This document shows, piece after piece, positions 45,745 through 58,398 of a stretch of 64,000 nt of DNA (position 1 is the first letter of the stretch; every line of letters starts with the position of its first letter). Below the pieces are notes generated by a model that saw nothing but the letters and a program-made list of their open reading frames with translations, did no database searches and was not told where the DNA came from. The translations under genes and the position numbers were made by a program. The stretch is from Trametopsis cervina (lineage: Eukaryota; Basidiomycota; Agaricomycetes; Polyporales; Irpicaceae). The DNA lies in NCBI GenBank assembly GCA_022385755.1, contig MU278374.1, forward strand, positions 294,546 through 358,545. Reading direction: 5' to 3'.

Positions 45745-48700
45745 ATGCGGTATCATACAACATCTCATGTGCAAAACATTCGCGAACGACGCGATAATTC
45801 CTTTGTCCGTCGCGTCCTGAATGTGAAGTACTTTACCGATATTCTCGAATATGATCTCCGTGATATACTTGGTGGACAGAGTTCTGCGGAGTCTGGGAAG
45901 AAGAGGGCTGCCCAATATCATGAGCCTTTTCAAGATCAGCACCCTCGCAAGCGTTTCAAGAGGCTAGAGCAAGATACGAGTCGTGACACAGATAAGACTG
46001 CCGAGCAAGATGTTCCCTCTGTCGCAGTCCCAGTGTATCAACATTCCTTTGAACTCCGATACACACATTCCGTTAAGGACAGGAGGCGAAGAACTCTCGT
46101 AAACGATGAGGATGCTGCTGGTCTCGGCTGGGTGCAACAAGAAAATGCTCTCTGCGCTCTTATAGAGAAGGTCGTAGTGAGCCATTCTGAATCTGCAGGA
46201 CCATATACGCTGGATCTGGGAGATGCTCAACTGGTGCTGGAGGGCAAGCAAGTCAGCGTACTTCATGAAGACTGGCCATTTACGACGTTACCTCCCATTG
46301 ATCCCAAGTTGGCTCCTGAGGACTACGACGTACGCAACACGCAAGCCCACGACCCTCTGTCGGCTTGCTTGGTCCTCGCAGAGGCCGGAAGGGCTGAAGT
46401 GTCTGCCCGTATGAAGGCTATTCTGCTCCCCGCCAGTCCGGGTGACGAGGACGACGAGCTTCCGGTGTGCATCGTCGTAGAAGTAACGGTGGCACTCGTG
46501 CGTCCCATGATTTTCGAACCATTCGTATACACGACCAAGACGGCGATGTCTCGAATCGAGGATGCGCAACGCCGTGCCCTCTCTTATTTGTTTCCTTCTG
46601 AGGACTCTGGGATTGGCGAGCGGAACGTCGACATCCCCTTCTTATACTCCGTCATTGGCCCGGCGCCTTCAGTTGAGGAGCCTTCGTCAGAAGAGAGCTT
46701 TCAGCCACCCGCAATGGTGCCTATGCTGCTCCCATTCCAGCGGCGGAGTGTCGCCTGGCTGCTTTCGCGCGAGGGCAAGTCTCTCGACGCCAATGGAAAT
46801 GTCATCGAACGCGACGTAGCATCTGAATTGCCCTTATTTTGGCAGGCGGTGGATGTCAGCGAATCAGAGACATGGTACCTAAATCGTATAACAGGTTTCA
46901 TCGCGTCGTCGGTACCAGAAGATGCTAGCCCACCTGGCGGAATTCTCGCTGAAGAGCCTGGTCTTGGTAAAACTCTAGAGTGCATCGCCATGATCTTACT
47001 CAACCCTTCAGTCGGCCGCAATCCCTCTAATAAGACCTGGAATCCCGAAACAAGAATCTTTGTGAAAGAAATAAAGGTAGGCTCTCGTTTCTAGTGCGAC
47101 ATCTATATACTATATTAATCACGCCGCCGTAGACATCATTGATTGTCACACCTCCTGCGCTTGCTCAGCAGTGGATGGACGAACTAAAAGCCCACGCGCC
47201 TTCCTTGAAAGTGTTGGTTTACGACGGATGGACGGAGCTGACTATGCCAATTACCGAAAAAGAACTTGCTCAGGCACGGGCGGATAGAGTCTGGCATGTG
47301 AAGAAAGCCAAGGCTCGGGCCATACGAGCGGCTTTGGCCTCTGAGACACAACCGTCGACCTCTAAGATGCCAAAAGGTAAAGGTAAAGGTAAAGCGGCAG
47401 CGACAGACGCTGATGTTGAGGAGGACGAGGATGAGCTCATGGACTGGTGTACTTACGTGAACTCATTCGACGTCTGCATCACTACCTACACCGTCTTACA
47501 GCAGGACCTAGGCATTGCCCGGCCGCCTCCTGATAGACCAAGACGGACCATCGCGACATACAGCAACATCGAACGCCCTAGAAGCCCGCTCGTCATGTGT
47601 GAGTGGTACAGAGTCATCATGGACGAGGTGCAAATGGTTGGTGGTGGCAATACCGAGTGAGCTCAAGCTATAATCTGCGTTGTATGAGTTCAACCACTGA
47701 CCCCACCACAGGGAGATGGTCTCTTTAATTCCTCGAGTTGCGTCATTCGCAGTTTCCGGCACCCCCGCGCGCTCCAAGGTAGACGAACTGATTCACGTAC
47801 TCAAGTATGTTCCACTCTATGCGGTTCATATTCTTCTGTTGATTGCGCGTTCATCAGCTTCCTCCGAGTCGATCAGATTGCCTACTCCACACGCTTATGG
47901 TCGAGGTTGCTTCGGCCTGGTTTTGCTCCGGAATTCGTGAAACTATTCAGAAGATATTCCATCAGGTACGACAACATGGTTGGCTGATGGAAAGAAGTCG
48001 GGGTTCACACTGTCCACAGAACTATGAAGGCTTCTGTGAAAAATGAGCTGACGATCCCGAAGCAGACTCGCTGGCTCGTGCCAATTGAACTTGGTCCTGT
48101 TGAACGTCACGTCAGTATGCTTGAACCCGCCGCTTACCCGGTGCTCATCAGAACTTTTCAGGTTTATGACCAGAACTTTGAGAACGCGTTGTTAGAACTT
48201 GGATTGGATGCTCGTGGTGTAGCTGTTTCTGAGAACTGGCAGATCGATACTGGCGCGCTCAGGACCTGGCTACGGAAGCTTCGAGGTATCTGTACTCATC
48301 CTCAGGTCGGTCAACTCCTGAACCAGGACAAGCTGCATAAACCGGGTGTGCTGAAGACTATGACGGACGTCCTTGAGGTGATGAAAGCATGTCCAGCACA
48401 CACACTTTGTGCTAATTGCAAATATACAGGGTATGAAAGATCAAAATTGGCGTAACCTCATGGACGACAGGAGACAGAAGGTCTTACAGTTTATATGGCT
48501 TCTATGGACATTATTCAACGTCTTTGCAGGTCCATACCCTTACGGTCATCGCACAGTTGCAGCAGCATGCCAAGGCCAACCGGTCCAATCTTCAGCTTGC
48601 ACTTGAGACCTTAAAAACGGCAGAACAAGAAGCCAACCAGATTATCCAGGATATTCGCGCTGCACTCGCGGAACACAACGCAGCAGGAAAGAAGCTCAAA

Positions 48701-51600
48701 GGACATTCTGACGATGCGTTGGCTGTCGATGGTGCTCAGTCACAAGTGAAAGGGAAAGGGAAGGCGCGGGACCCTAGTGAAGCTGCTGGCTCAATCGATA
48801 ACGACGACGACGACAACCTGCCGCACAATTCAGTCGGCGAAGCACATCGAAACAAGCGTCAAGCTCTTCACCAACGGGAGCGGGAGTGCCAGATAACGTT
48901 GCACCGAGCTCTATTCCTCAAGGGCGACGTGCTTCACGCTCTCGGTCAGGAAGACGCAGAGAGCGAAGCATACGGCGCTGCCGAAGAACTGAGACGTATT
49001 CTTCTGAAAGGTCAGTAGATTCATAGACGGACTTAGCGGGTACTTAGGGGTCATGATCAGGCACGGAGCGCGCCGCAAAGGCTGCCATGCAACAGTTGTT
49101 GCAGGAAGCTACAGACAAAGGTATCACCGAGAAGCAACTGCATATTAAAGTGCCGTACCTCAAAGGCGGTGGCATAAAGTCGAATGTTCTCGTGCGTATG
49201 ATGGATCATTTGAGTGCATTTTGTTCGTTCCCTCATAAACATTTAGATGGACGAGGCGAACGAGATGATTGATGAGCTCCTGAATGAGCAAGGAGCATTA
49301 CTGTGGAAATGGAGATCGCAACTCGTCTCTCTGTTGACCAAGTCCCTCAGTTCGTCGGATAGTGAAGATGCCGATGGTCAGGAGTATGCCCGCAGTCTTG
49401 ACACGCAAGGAGAAGCTGAAGCGTATCTCCAAGCATACGCTGCCCTTCTCGCTGATCGTCGAGAAGCTATGACCTCCGAACGTACCCTCCTGGCTGCACT
49501 CGACGTAAAGGAGAAAAAGCACAGGAAGACAAAAGCAGCCGGCAGGGCAGCCGCGGCTGCTCTGGATGATGACGATATTATGATGACTTTGGAAGATATT
49601 GAACAGCAACCGGAACATCAAGTCCTTCAAAAAGAACTGCACGAGGCTAGGAAGGCCATCCTAACGGATTTCGACAGCAGCCGGGCAATGCGCTCGATTG
49701 CGATAGACATGAATCAGGTTGCAGCTCGGATCCCCCGTGATAACGATCCTGAGAAGATCATTGCGCTTCGCGCTGCAGGAGAGCTTAAGGAACTTATGAA
49801 AACGGAAGGTATGCGATCCACCCATCCTCACGAAATCGAGTGTTGATGTTGCCACTCTATAGCGAAGTTGATGGAGAATCTACAAGCAGATCTGACAAGA
49901 CTGCGAAAAGCCTTCAACGAACGTATATCGTACGTCCCACCAGCATACTAGCTTTTCTCTGACTGACTTTCATCGAAGCTACTTCCGACAATTGCAGGAA
50001 ATCTCTGACACAGTCGCTGAAGCTGAGTGGGAGGGACCGGCCGAGACGGCTCTGCAACAGCATCAGGCAGACAAGGCTGAGCTTGACGTGAAAATCAATA
50101 CCAATCGCGCACGGCACCGGTATCTCGAGCACTTGGCCAAAGCGCAGGGCCAGGGTACGCTTGATGAAGACGACGAAGCCTGTATTTTGTGCAAATGTGA
50201 ATTTACGCGTGGCTATATCACCCAGTGGTATGTTTCATGCATCAAATGTAAGATATATATCTGCTCACCTTGAAACAGCGCTCATATTTTCTGCGAGGTG
50301 CGTTGTTTCGTTACATAGCAGAACAGTGTCGCTCACCGCCTCCCAGTCTTGTATGAAGACCTGGACAAGTCGTAAGGAGGGTAAGGTTTGCCCGGTGTGC
50401 AGGGTTCCCATCAATCCAGATCAACTGCAACGCTTCGTTGTTAATCAGAAGAGTGAAGAGCCAGCTCCGCCTATAATCAGGAACAACGAAACCACCCCAA
50501 AGTCCAGACGCCGGATAGAATACAACACCATACATCCTACGGCGATGAACTCTATTGAGCTCATGGAATCATACGGCAGTTATGGAAGCAAGATTCAAAC
50601 GCTGGTCAGACATCTATCGTACATCCAAGTCGTGGACCCAGGAGCGAAAAGCATAGTATTCTCGGCTTGGGCAGACTCACTGCACAGTACGTGATACTCA
50701 ACTGTGACTTCATGAAATTTCTGATCGCTGCGCGCATAGTTATCGAGCATGCGTTGAAAACGAATGGTAAGTGCCTTACTGACCCTCATTACGCATTAAC
50801 TAATTGTCTTCAGGTATACCATGCTTACGTATCGACTCAGGTAGAGGCAAGCAGAGTGCAGTCAACAGATTCAAGACCGATCGCAGCCTGCAGGTTCTGT
50901 TGCTGCACGGGTATGTCTTCCAACACCTGATGAGGCTCACAACTAATGTATGAATCAGCGAGCGTGAGAATGCAGGGCTGAATATCACTTGCGCATCGCG
51001 GGTATTTTTGGTCGAGAGCGTGGTACATCACGCGTTTGAGATTCAAGGTATGAGCGATGTTATTAATCAGTCTGTGATACTGACACTCAGTTTCTTAGCT
51101 ATTGCGCGCATTGATCGAATGGGACAAACGAGACCGACTGAAGGTGAGTTCTTTCATGATGGCGTCTTGCATTATCTGACAACTGGGCATCTGCAGTCTA
51201 TTGCTATTACGCAGAAGATACAGTGGAGCGCAACATTCTCGATCTCGCCGCTCGGCAGGGCCTTTCTCTGTACACGAAGGACAATTCTGCTGGAACCTTG
51301 ACCGCCGGTCCTGTCACTGCTCCTGCTAAAGGCGCCATTGACCAGCCAAATAAGAAAGCACAGAAGGGTGACTTTGTGTTCAAGTACGTAAACGAGAGTT
51401 GATACAGCCAGCGACCAGCGCTGACTTGTTGGTTCAGAACCGACGACATGTTGGCGATCTTCTTCCCCCATCTTTTTGAGGAGTTAGAGTTCCTCCTGCC
51501 TGAAGACGATGTTGTGCCAGAACCAGTGCCAGAACCAGTGCCAGAACGGCGGTCACGGCGCGTAAATGCAATGGCTGGCCCGTCCAGGCTGGCTGGGTAG
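45745..51600 (+). CDS. IRC20: SNF2-helicase/RING protein, IRC20/SHPRH-like
   Basis: Twenty exons close in frame to 1623 residues. The SNF2 ATPase is split by insertions as in SHPRH. Motif I (I-L-A-E-E-P-G-L-G-K-T, about residue 400) is followed by S-L-I-V-T-P-P-A-L-A-Q-Q-W, the DExx-box-like V-I-M-D-E-V-Q-M-V and A-V-S-G-T-P. A long coiled region follows. A RING finger comes next (A-C-I-L-C, C-A-H-I-F-C-E-S-C, C-P-V-C-R). The helicase C half ends with C-A-S-R-V-F-L-V-E and I-D-R-M-G-Q-T-R. This order matches IRC20/SHPRH, E3 ubiquitin ligases with roles in DNA-damage tolerance and recombination. Exons: 45745-47076, 47133-47656, 47712-47804, 47858-47965, 48020-48110, 48162-48377, 48430-48480, 48530-49010, 49061-49191, 49247-49808, 49863-49929, 49979-50227, 50279-50297, 50347-50686, 50740-50766, 50814-50910, 50959-51047, 51099-51143, 51197-51383, 51438-51600. 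The tail has a V-P-E-P triplet repeat. Confidence 0.93.
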
Positions 51601-53140
51601 AGGTCTACAACGTCGTCTTATCTTTGCTTCTGTTGCTCTCATTTTTGTTTGTAAATACAGTACATTTCTATGTAATGTCATTGCGAACCTGTTGCTTCCT
51701 GCAATTTGGTGGTGCCACGACACTGCCGCTGGGGCTCTGGCTAGGTTCAAGAAGGCAGACACACGTAAACACGTTGTAAATTGCAGAAGCTGTACTTGTA
51801 GTAGTCATGAACACATCAGACATGGTAGGCGATCCTTCCGTAGCTAGCTAGCGAAGTGCTAGCGGTAGGTTAGGGGGCCCGCGGTTGCAGCATCGATGCT
51901 GTCAAGCGACTTTGGATGCAGCAGACCATTGGTTGAATGCAGGAGAGACATGTCACCTCTCATCTAGGAACAGCACGGGTGCCATCACAAACGAACGTAC
52001 TCACCTTCACCAAACTCTACCAAGTCTACGGTTCATGAAACGTGTACGGATCTCATGTACGAGACCTGGAGCACTCCAAATCGTCGCAAATCCCAGACTG
52101 TCTATGGGATGTAGCACACGATCAGTCGGCATGTCTACCATGGGCAGTGAGAAGACGGCATACGAACTAGAATATAATCTCAGGCAGCTCCGGATCATAT
52201 AAAAAGCAACCCCCTCTCGAGCACAACTGCGTCCGTAGGGCCCAGATCTGGGTGAGAGAATTGGCCTCGTCCCGGAAAAGAAGTTGGCGTTGGTGACGTC
52301 CTGGATCCGCGTACCCTCGCACTTGTAATGGCAGGGTAGGCAAGTCCTACTATGTATGCGGGCACTCGGATCCAAGATACCCTGGCTACCAGCTTACAAT
52401 GCTAGTAGTGCCTCATGCATCGTCCATAGAGTAGGCACTGTTGCAGGCCCTCTCTAATTATCTCAAAACGTCAGACCTCAGAAGAATCAAATAGTCAAAC
52501 GAGTAGCTCACCTGCCATTTGAGGCATTATAAGTATGATACGGTCATTGACAGACGTTTTCCCACTAGACTGGCATAACAACGAGCTTAACGCAACTACT
52601 ATTTAAGCGGGGTGTTATTTCGTTTATTTCTCTTGCAATGGGTGTGGGCGGACGCAGTCGACAGCATGGCGATCTGCTTTTACTCGGTGCTCTCGCGGCA
52701 TCAATGGTCGATGTACTGTGGAGAGTTTGAGGGGGACTTCTGATCGTCTGGGTGATAAGTGTGCTGGATATGTGTACCAGCAACTATCCTGCAAACTACG
52801 TAGCTAGCGCTACTTGATCGCAAGTTACAGTCGCAGCGATAGGAGCGCCTGTGTGCATTACCACTGTTCACACCGACGACCACCAGGCAAAGCCGTGCGA
52901 CGAGGTGTCTACTGTCTTTCCCGTTTTTCCAACTGTGCGCTGCACGATTTAAGGTGCCGCGGAGCATCTGCAACGTGTTTTCTGCCTGCAAGTCACGACG
53001 ATCAATCGCAGAGCCTGCCTGCCGTGTCCAACGTGTTTGCCTCCAGACTTTCATATCGGATTCCTTGTCAACTTAACCAACTGGAGCCCCAGATTATCGA
53101 CTGGAGATATCGCAGTGACTAGTGCCTATCGACAACTACC
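51601..53140. other. 1.5-kb intergenic region without recognised gene
   Basis: No coding exon is recognised. Short CTAGC-rich palindromic bits occur at 51841-51862 and 52800-52812. Open frames are unsupported by any domain or splice pattern. The last 150 bp is upstream of the telobox gene. Confidence 0.5.
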
Positions 53141-56046
53141 ATGTCTACGTCTGTACCGCCCTCCGCAACCACTTTCTCATTTACGGCACCGTTTCCGCCG
53201 CCTTCGTCCTCCGCATCGTCTCCTGCCTCGCTGAAGCAGCAGCGACGGGTTTCGCTGGCACTACCCTCCTCGCCCCGCCAGTTCCCTGCGTGGACCTTTC
53301 GCGATGACACAAGTGTAGGCGTAGGTGTATCCTCGCCTTCGGCACTCGTCCCGGAGAAGAAAGGCAAGATACGGCGGATTGCTAGTGACAATGATGACGG
53401 AGAAGAGGCGTCTGGAGGACCGTCTACATTCAACTCATTAGGAGCCCCCGGCTCATCCAATGCAGAGCCCTTGAAGAAACCAAGAAAGAAATGGACAGCG
53501 GATGAAACACAAATGCTCGTGGACGGATGTAATAAGGTATGTACACTCCCTATTCCGCCACCGTGCCACACCTCACCGCAAATTCCAAAGTGGGGAGTGG
53601 GCAATTGGAAAGCTATACTGAACGATCCCGACCTCAAATTTGACAATCGCTCGCCTGTAGACCTGAAAGACAGGTGAGTAGTGGCGTCGAAGTTACGACG
53701 CATAACTTCTTATTCTCATGTTCTAGGTTTCGTACATACTTCCCGGATGCGTACAAGCACCACTATCCGAACGCTCGGACCCATTTATCCTCCAAGACTC
53801 GGTCCACGCACCCAGACGGCACCCCTTTGTTCTGTGCGTCACGCTCGAAGAAACGCCGCCCATTTACCCCGGAAGAGGATGCCGCTCTGAAGGCGGGCTA
53901 CGACAAACACGGTACGGTGTGGGCGACCATTGTTAAGGATCCCATATTCCAGGACCAGAACAGACGGTCCACCGACCTGCGAGACAGGTTCAGAAACGCG
54001 TGGCCTGAACTATATGCCAAGGCAGGATACAAGCCGAGGGCTACTGCGGGGAAGAAGAAGAAGACGGCTGAAGCCGACAATCTAGGAGAGTCCTCCGGTG
54101 CACGATTCCAGCCCATGCGGGCGGCAACGGACGACCAGTTGCCTACAACGTCTGCTTTGGCAGGTCCAATCCGTCGCAAGCGAAGACACACGACTCAGGG
54201 CTTTGGTCTGTTCCGCGGCGGAACGAAGAGTGTCCCGGAGAGTACAACGAACTCAGAAGACGAAGACAGCGGGTCGGAAGACGAGGGCGAGCCATCCCAG
54301 GGTACGTCAGGGCCTTCATCGATGAGCATGGACATGGACATGTCCGGCCTCGACCTCGGCGTCCCGGACTTGACGTCCTCGTCGTCACTGTCAATGTCAG
54401 AAATGACTGAGTCATCACAATCGCATACGCATACGACGACGTGGTCGGACCTGGAGAACGCGTCAAACGCGTGGTCCGCCTCTCGCACTCCTGGTCCGGC
54501 ATACGCAGAGTCGCTCGCTGCTTCGCCGACACCGTCGACGGACTACCTCCTGCCACATTCGCCAGTTGGCATGGCGTCGAACAGTATGATTGGCAAGTCC
54601 GCCTGGGGCACTCAAGACTGGTTGTCCCCTAACCCTCGACTCGATGGCAGCGGACTGTCAGCGCATACGTCTTTCTCCGGAATGTTCTCTCCCTCCCCTC
54701 TCGGCTCGCCGTCAGGCTACGACGCACACCCGCATTCACTGTCGCTCGCGCACGTCTCATACAATCACCTCTCGCTACCGGGCTCACACTCACATGGACC
54801 AGGCGGCTACACGCACTCGCACGGCGTCGTCGACCGATACGACCTCTTCCCGATGTCTCAGGGACTCGACACCGACCTCGACTTCATCTCGGAGGGATTC
54901 GATGGCACGGGCGACGCGCACTCCGCGTTCTCGGACCCGCCCGTGTGGGTCGGCACGAGCGACGTCCGCCGCGGCGGGTTCACGCACCACTCGAACTACG
55001 CCGGCGACCTCATCTTTGGTGCGCGCACCCACCAGCCGAGTCGTATGGACTATGGACCCGGATTCGGCTTCGGGCTGGGCCTTGGGCTCGAAGGCGTGCA
55101 GACGGCAGGCGGTGTGTTGCGCACGCCTGTGCTGCCGGGCATCGACGAGATCGATGTGACCAACATCACGCTCGAGGACCCGCGCGAGCCGGACCAGGAT
55201 ATGCCACTCGGCGGCAGCAACGACGGAGGAGGACTGGGGGCTCCCAGCGCGGGGTCGCCGGTCGCAGGCGCGCAGAACACCTTCGCCCCGCTCGCGTTGG
55301 ACGAGCTCGTCGGCATCCCGACAGGAGACGCGGCGGACGATGCGCTCGGACGCACCGCAGCGGAGGTAGCAGCAGCGCAAGACACGAGCCACCACGCGAC
55401 GCCACCCGCGACGCCTGCGCTGGGAGGGTACCGTATGTCTGGACGCCCTCCACTAGGCGGAGGCAGCACCGCATCCACAGCGCACCACCGCTCAATCTCA
55501 GTGCCACCGTCCGAGCACCGTGCATTTGCTTCAGGTGCAGTGGCGGGTGCGAAGCACAAATCGCTCATGGCGACGCCGACGCGTGCGGCGTTCATCCCGC
55601 TCGTCCCGCCACCCCCCACCTGGGCAGAGGCGGAGCGCTACCAGGTGCCGTTCCTCGATTTGCACTACTATACGGCTGGCGGTGGGGCGGGGGATGCAGG
55701 GATGGGGATGACACCGAGCGCTGCAGGGATGGACGTTGGTGCATTGGACCTTGCGTACTCGCTGGGACCGCCGCTGGTCCCCGTGGGCGGCGGCGGAAGC
55801 GGCGGAGTGAAACCGCTGTGCATCCCGCCGTCGCTTGTGCAGCTCGTGCTGGACGGTGGGTTCGCGCGCATCCCTGCTCTTCCTTCTCTTCCGCAACATC
55901 ATCAGAACCAGCAACACCAGCATCAGCACCAGCGCGGGCAGAGCCAGAGCGCGACGGCGACGGCGGTGTCTCCTGCGGATTTGGAGCTGCGCAAGGGGAG
56001 CGACAACAAGCGGAAGAGGGCGAGTTGGGATGGAGGGCCACGTTGA
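53141..56046 (+). CDS. Telobox double-Myb protein, Tay1-like
   Basis: Three exons (53141-53536, 53591-53673, 53727-56046) give 932 residues. Two Myb/SANT repeats are visible. The first (about residues 113-165) reads K-K-W-T-A-D-E-T-Q-M-L-V-D-G, W-G-V-G-N-W-K-A-I-L and the telobox-type V-D-L-K-D-R-F-R-T. The second (about 204-256) reads R-R-P-F-T-P-E-E-D-A-A-L-K-A-G, T-V-W-A-T-I and S-T-D-L-R-D-R-F-R-N. This architecture matches fungal Tay1/Teb1 proteins, which bind TTAGGG-type telomeric repeats through telobox Myb domains. The remaining 670 residues are Ser/Gly/His/Asp-rich and low complexity, with a basic K-R-K-R-A tail that may be a nuclear localisation signal. The 3' end is duplicated about 1.3 kb downstream. 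Telomere binding is inferred from family. Confidence 0.88.
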
Positions 56047-56375
56047 GTGAATACGGGGTTTCGTATCGTATGGAAGGATGTGGTGTGGGTTTGGGTATGC
56101 TACCATGGATTTAGTTTCGTCTTCATGTTTGTTTGATTGCTTTCTTTCGCTTTACGCTAATGTCTGTACTCCTGTGCTGGGACGCTGCGTGTTTCGTGAT
56201 TGTTGCGTGTGTTTGCGCGGAATTAATTCATCTGAATGTTTTTGAGATACGAGTGCAGTGGGAAGCTTCGTGATTGAGCGTGCCGACGGTGCGATCACAG
56301 CGGCGTTCATTGATGTAAAAGTTGGTTCAAAGGGACGGCTTAGGCAACTCGAACTCTGCGACAATATATTGATAC

Positions 56376-57000
56376 TATGGCTGGGGGGTGGTGTTCGTAA
56401 CGTTTTCGTAGACCCGTGATCGCTCTCTCAGTTCCTACTTTTATCTCACCAAATTTGGATTGACAGATACTTTCGCTTCTGTGCTATGATTGTTAAAAAT
56501 ACCATATTTTTCGGAGGATAAGAGCGAGCCACAGAGAGCAGATCGCGAAGGGGTGGGGGTGTTCGTTAAAATGGTCACATCAGTCACGTCAGCGCGTTCT
56601 GCCATGGTCGGACATTGAATTCTACCCTCGCCATAGTGTCACCCATGGTAAGATAGTACGTCTTCCCTCACAGTAACATTCATTTTCCAGTCAATCGGGG
56701 TGGACAAGGCTCATTATTATGTCTTTTAAACACTATATATTCAGTTTCACGCTACACCCTGGTCTGTATCATTGCAGATCTTGTCCCATCAACTGTAGAG
56801 GGTGACATCAAAGCCACCAAAAGGCCTTGTTTCTCGTCCAGTACCTGGCTCCCTCATCTGTATGCATTTAAAAGTATATAGAACAATATAAACTATAGTG
56901 AAGAATATGGAATAAAAGTTTCAGATTTTTTGTAGCGGTTTTGGAGGAGAAAAAGCAGAGTTCGTAGTTTTGAGAAGTTACGAACTCCCCCCAGCCATAG
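56376..57000. other. Spacer between the telobox gene 3' end and its decayed copy
   Basis: No gene is recognised in this AT-richer stretch. It is not part of the duplication, so the two copies are not immediately adjacent. Confidence 0.5.
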
Positions 57001-57565
57001 TACAGCTGGCGGGGGACATGGGAATGGGGCTGGCACCGAGCGAGGTGAGAATAGACCTTGCGTACTCGTTGGGGCCCCCGCTGGAGTGAAGCCACTGTGT
57101 ATCCCGCCGTCGATTGTGCAGCTCGTGCCGGATGGCGAGGTTGCATCCCTCCCCCTTCTCTTCCTTCTCTCCCTCAGCATCATCGCAACCAGCAACACTA
57201 GCACCATCGCGAAAAAAGCCGGAGCGCGACGGCTACGGTGGTGTCACCTGCGGATTGGAGCTACGCAAGGGGAGCGACAACAAGCGGAAGAGGGCGAGTT
57301 GGAACGGGGGGGCCACGTTGATTGAATACGGGTTTCTTCTTCTTTCGTTTTACTCTAATGTCTGTACCCCTGTGCTGGGACGCTGCATGTTTTGTCACTG
57401 TCGCGTGTGTTTGCGCGGAATAATTCATCTGGATATTAAGATTTTGAGATACGAGTGCACTGAGGAAATTCATGATCGAGCGTATCGGCGGTGCAGGCCA
57501 AAAGGTGTTCACTGATGCGAAATGTGGTGTACTGGGATGGCACTGAGCGGCCTCAAATTCTGCGA
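57001..57565 (+). pseudogene. Decayed partial duplicate of the telobox gene 3' end
   Basis: This segment aligns with about 55671-56365, that is the last 125 codons plus 3' flank of the telobox gene. Shared blocks include GCTGGCG-GGGG, CTTGCGTACTCG(C/T)TGGG, TATCCCGCCGTCG, GGGGAGCGACAACAAGCGG and, in the 3' flank, GTGCTGGGACGCTGC and GTGTTTGCGCGGAAT. The copy lacks several blocks and is frameshifted: the K-P-L-C-I-P-P and K-G-S-D-N-K-R-K-R-A-S-W peptides lie in different frames. No start or Myb domain is present, so it is a non-functional fragment. Confidence 0.8.
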
Positions 57566-58398
57566 TATACTTCGTATATTATACACCTCGCGCGAAGTAA
57601 CAATTCCCTTCTTAATGTCTTTACCTTTTCCCTCTCTCTGTCGCCTTGTACGACTGCAGGTTATATATCCTTCAGGTCATATGTCGCCGAACGTATCGGT
57701 CACTCGACGCTTCAAGTTGTTGGCGCTATAACGTATCAACACCGCCGAACTTTTCGTATAATCGATATAACCACTCATCTCCGGTTGGAGCGGATCCATG
57801 CATGAATCATAAAAACCGCAGCTGACTAGACTACTCATGAGTAGTCTAGTTAGCTGCGGTTTTTATGATTCGTCACCGCTCACCCTATTTGACACCGTGT
57901 CGGTGTGTACAGCATGCTCGTGACGATCAATGAATCTAGCGAATTCGTGCCTGTAAGTCACAGTCTGAGTAACCAGCCAAGGCGACTCAGTGGGGCCTTG
58001 CGTGGGTGTTCACCCACTAGATATCCCTCTGCCCCCGTCCGTTGCTTGTCCATTCTCACCCCATAGCTATTAGTTGTTTCTTGCTTCTGTCGCAGGCGTG
58101 TGTGCCTAACAATTTAAGAGTTCACGTGTGACAAGTAGCATCAGGTGAGCACGTACAGTACTCAAAATCAGAAGGCCAACCAATCGTCTACAAGAATTTT
58201 GTGCCGCAGCAAAGGGGCCATCAAATGCGATTGGAAAGCAATGACAGCGTCCACTACAACGTCGTCATAATGCGCCGCTGCGGACATCAAGGGGCTGTGC
58301 TATGAGACGCCCTGATTGTAGATTCAACTCTTAGCTGCGGGCAGAATAATGATCGTTCTTTCTCGATGGTCTCCGCACGTCGACGATTACGTGAGCAC
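57566..58398. other. Intergenic region containing a long palindrome
   Basis: Apart from the 68-bp palindrome at 57804-57871 I see no gene or repeat. The right end is the 3' region of the minus-strand glycosyltransferase. Confidence 0.5.
57804..57871. repeat. 68-bp near-perfect palindrome
   Basis: Two 34-nt arms meet without a loop at the centre ACTCATGAGT. The left arm starts GAATCATAAAAACCGCAGCT and the right arm is its reverse complement with a single mismatched pair. The ends carry A5/T5 runs. Confidence 0.85.

Noticed and set aside
51841..52812. CTAGC-rich bits at 51841-51862 and 52800-52812 as ends of an element
   Set aside because: The matches are short and palindromic by themselves, with no extended inverted similarity between the two sites.
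54945..56114. Plus-strand open frame of 389 codons overlapping the telobox gene tail
   Set aside because: It is a second phase of a GC-rich low-complexity exon and is dominated by Arg; the Myb-containing frame is continuous and ends in a plausible basic tail.
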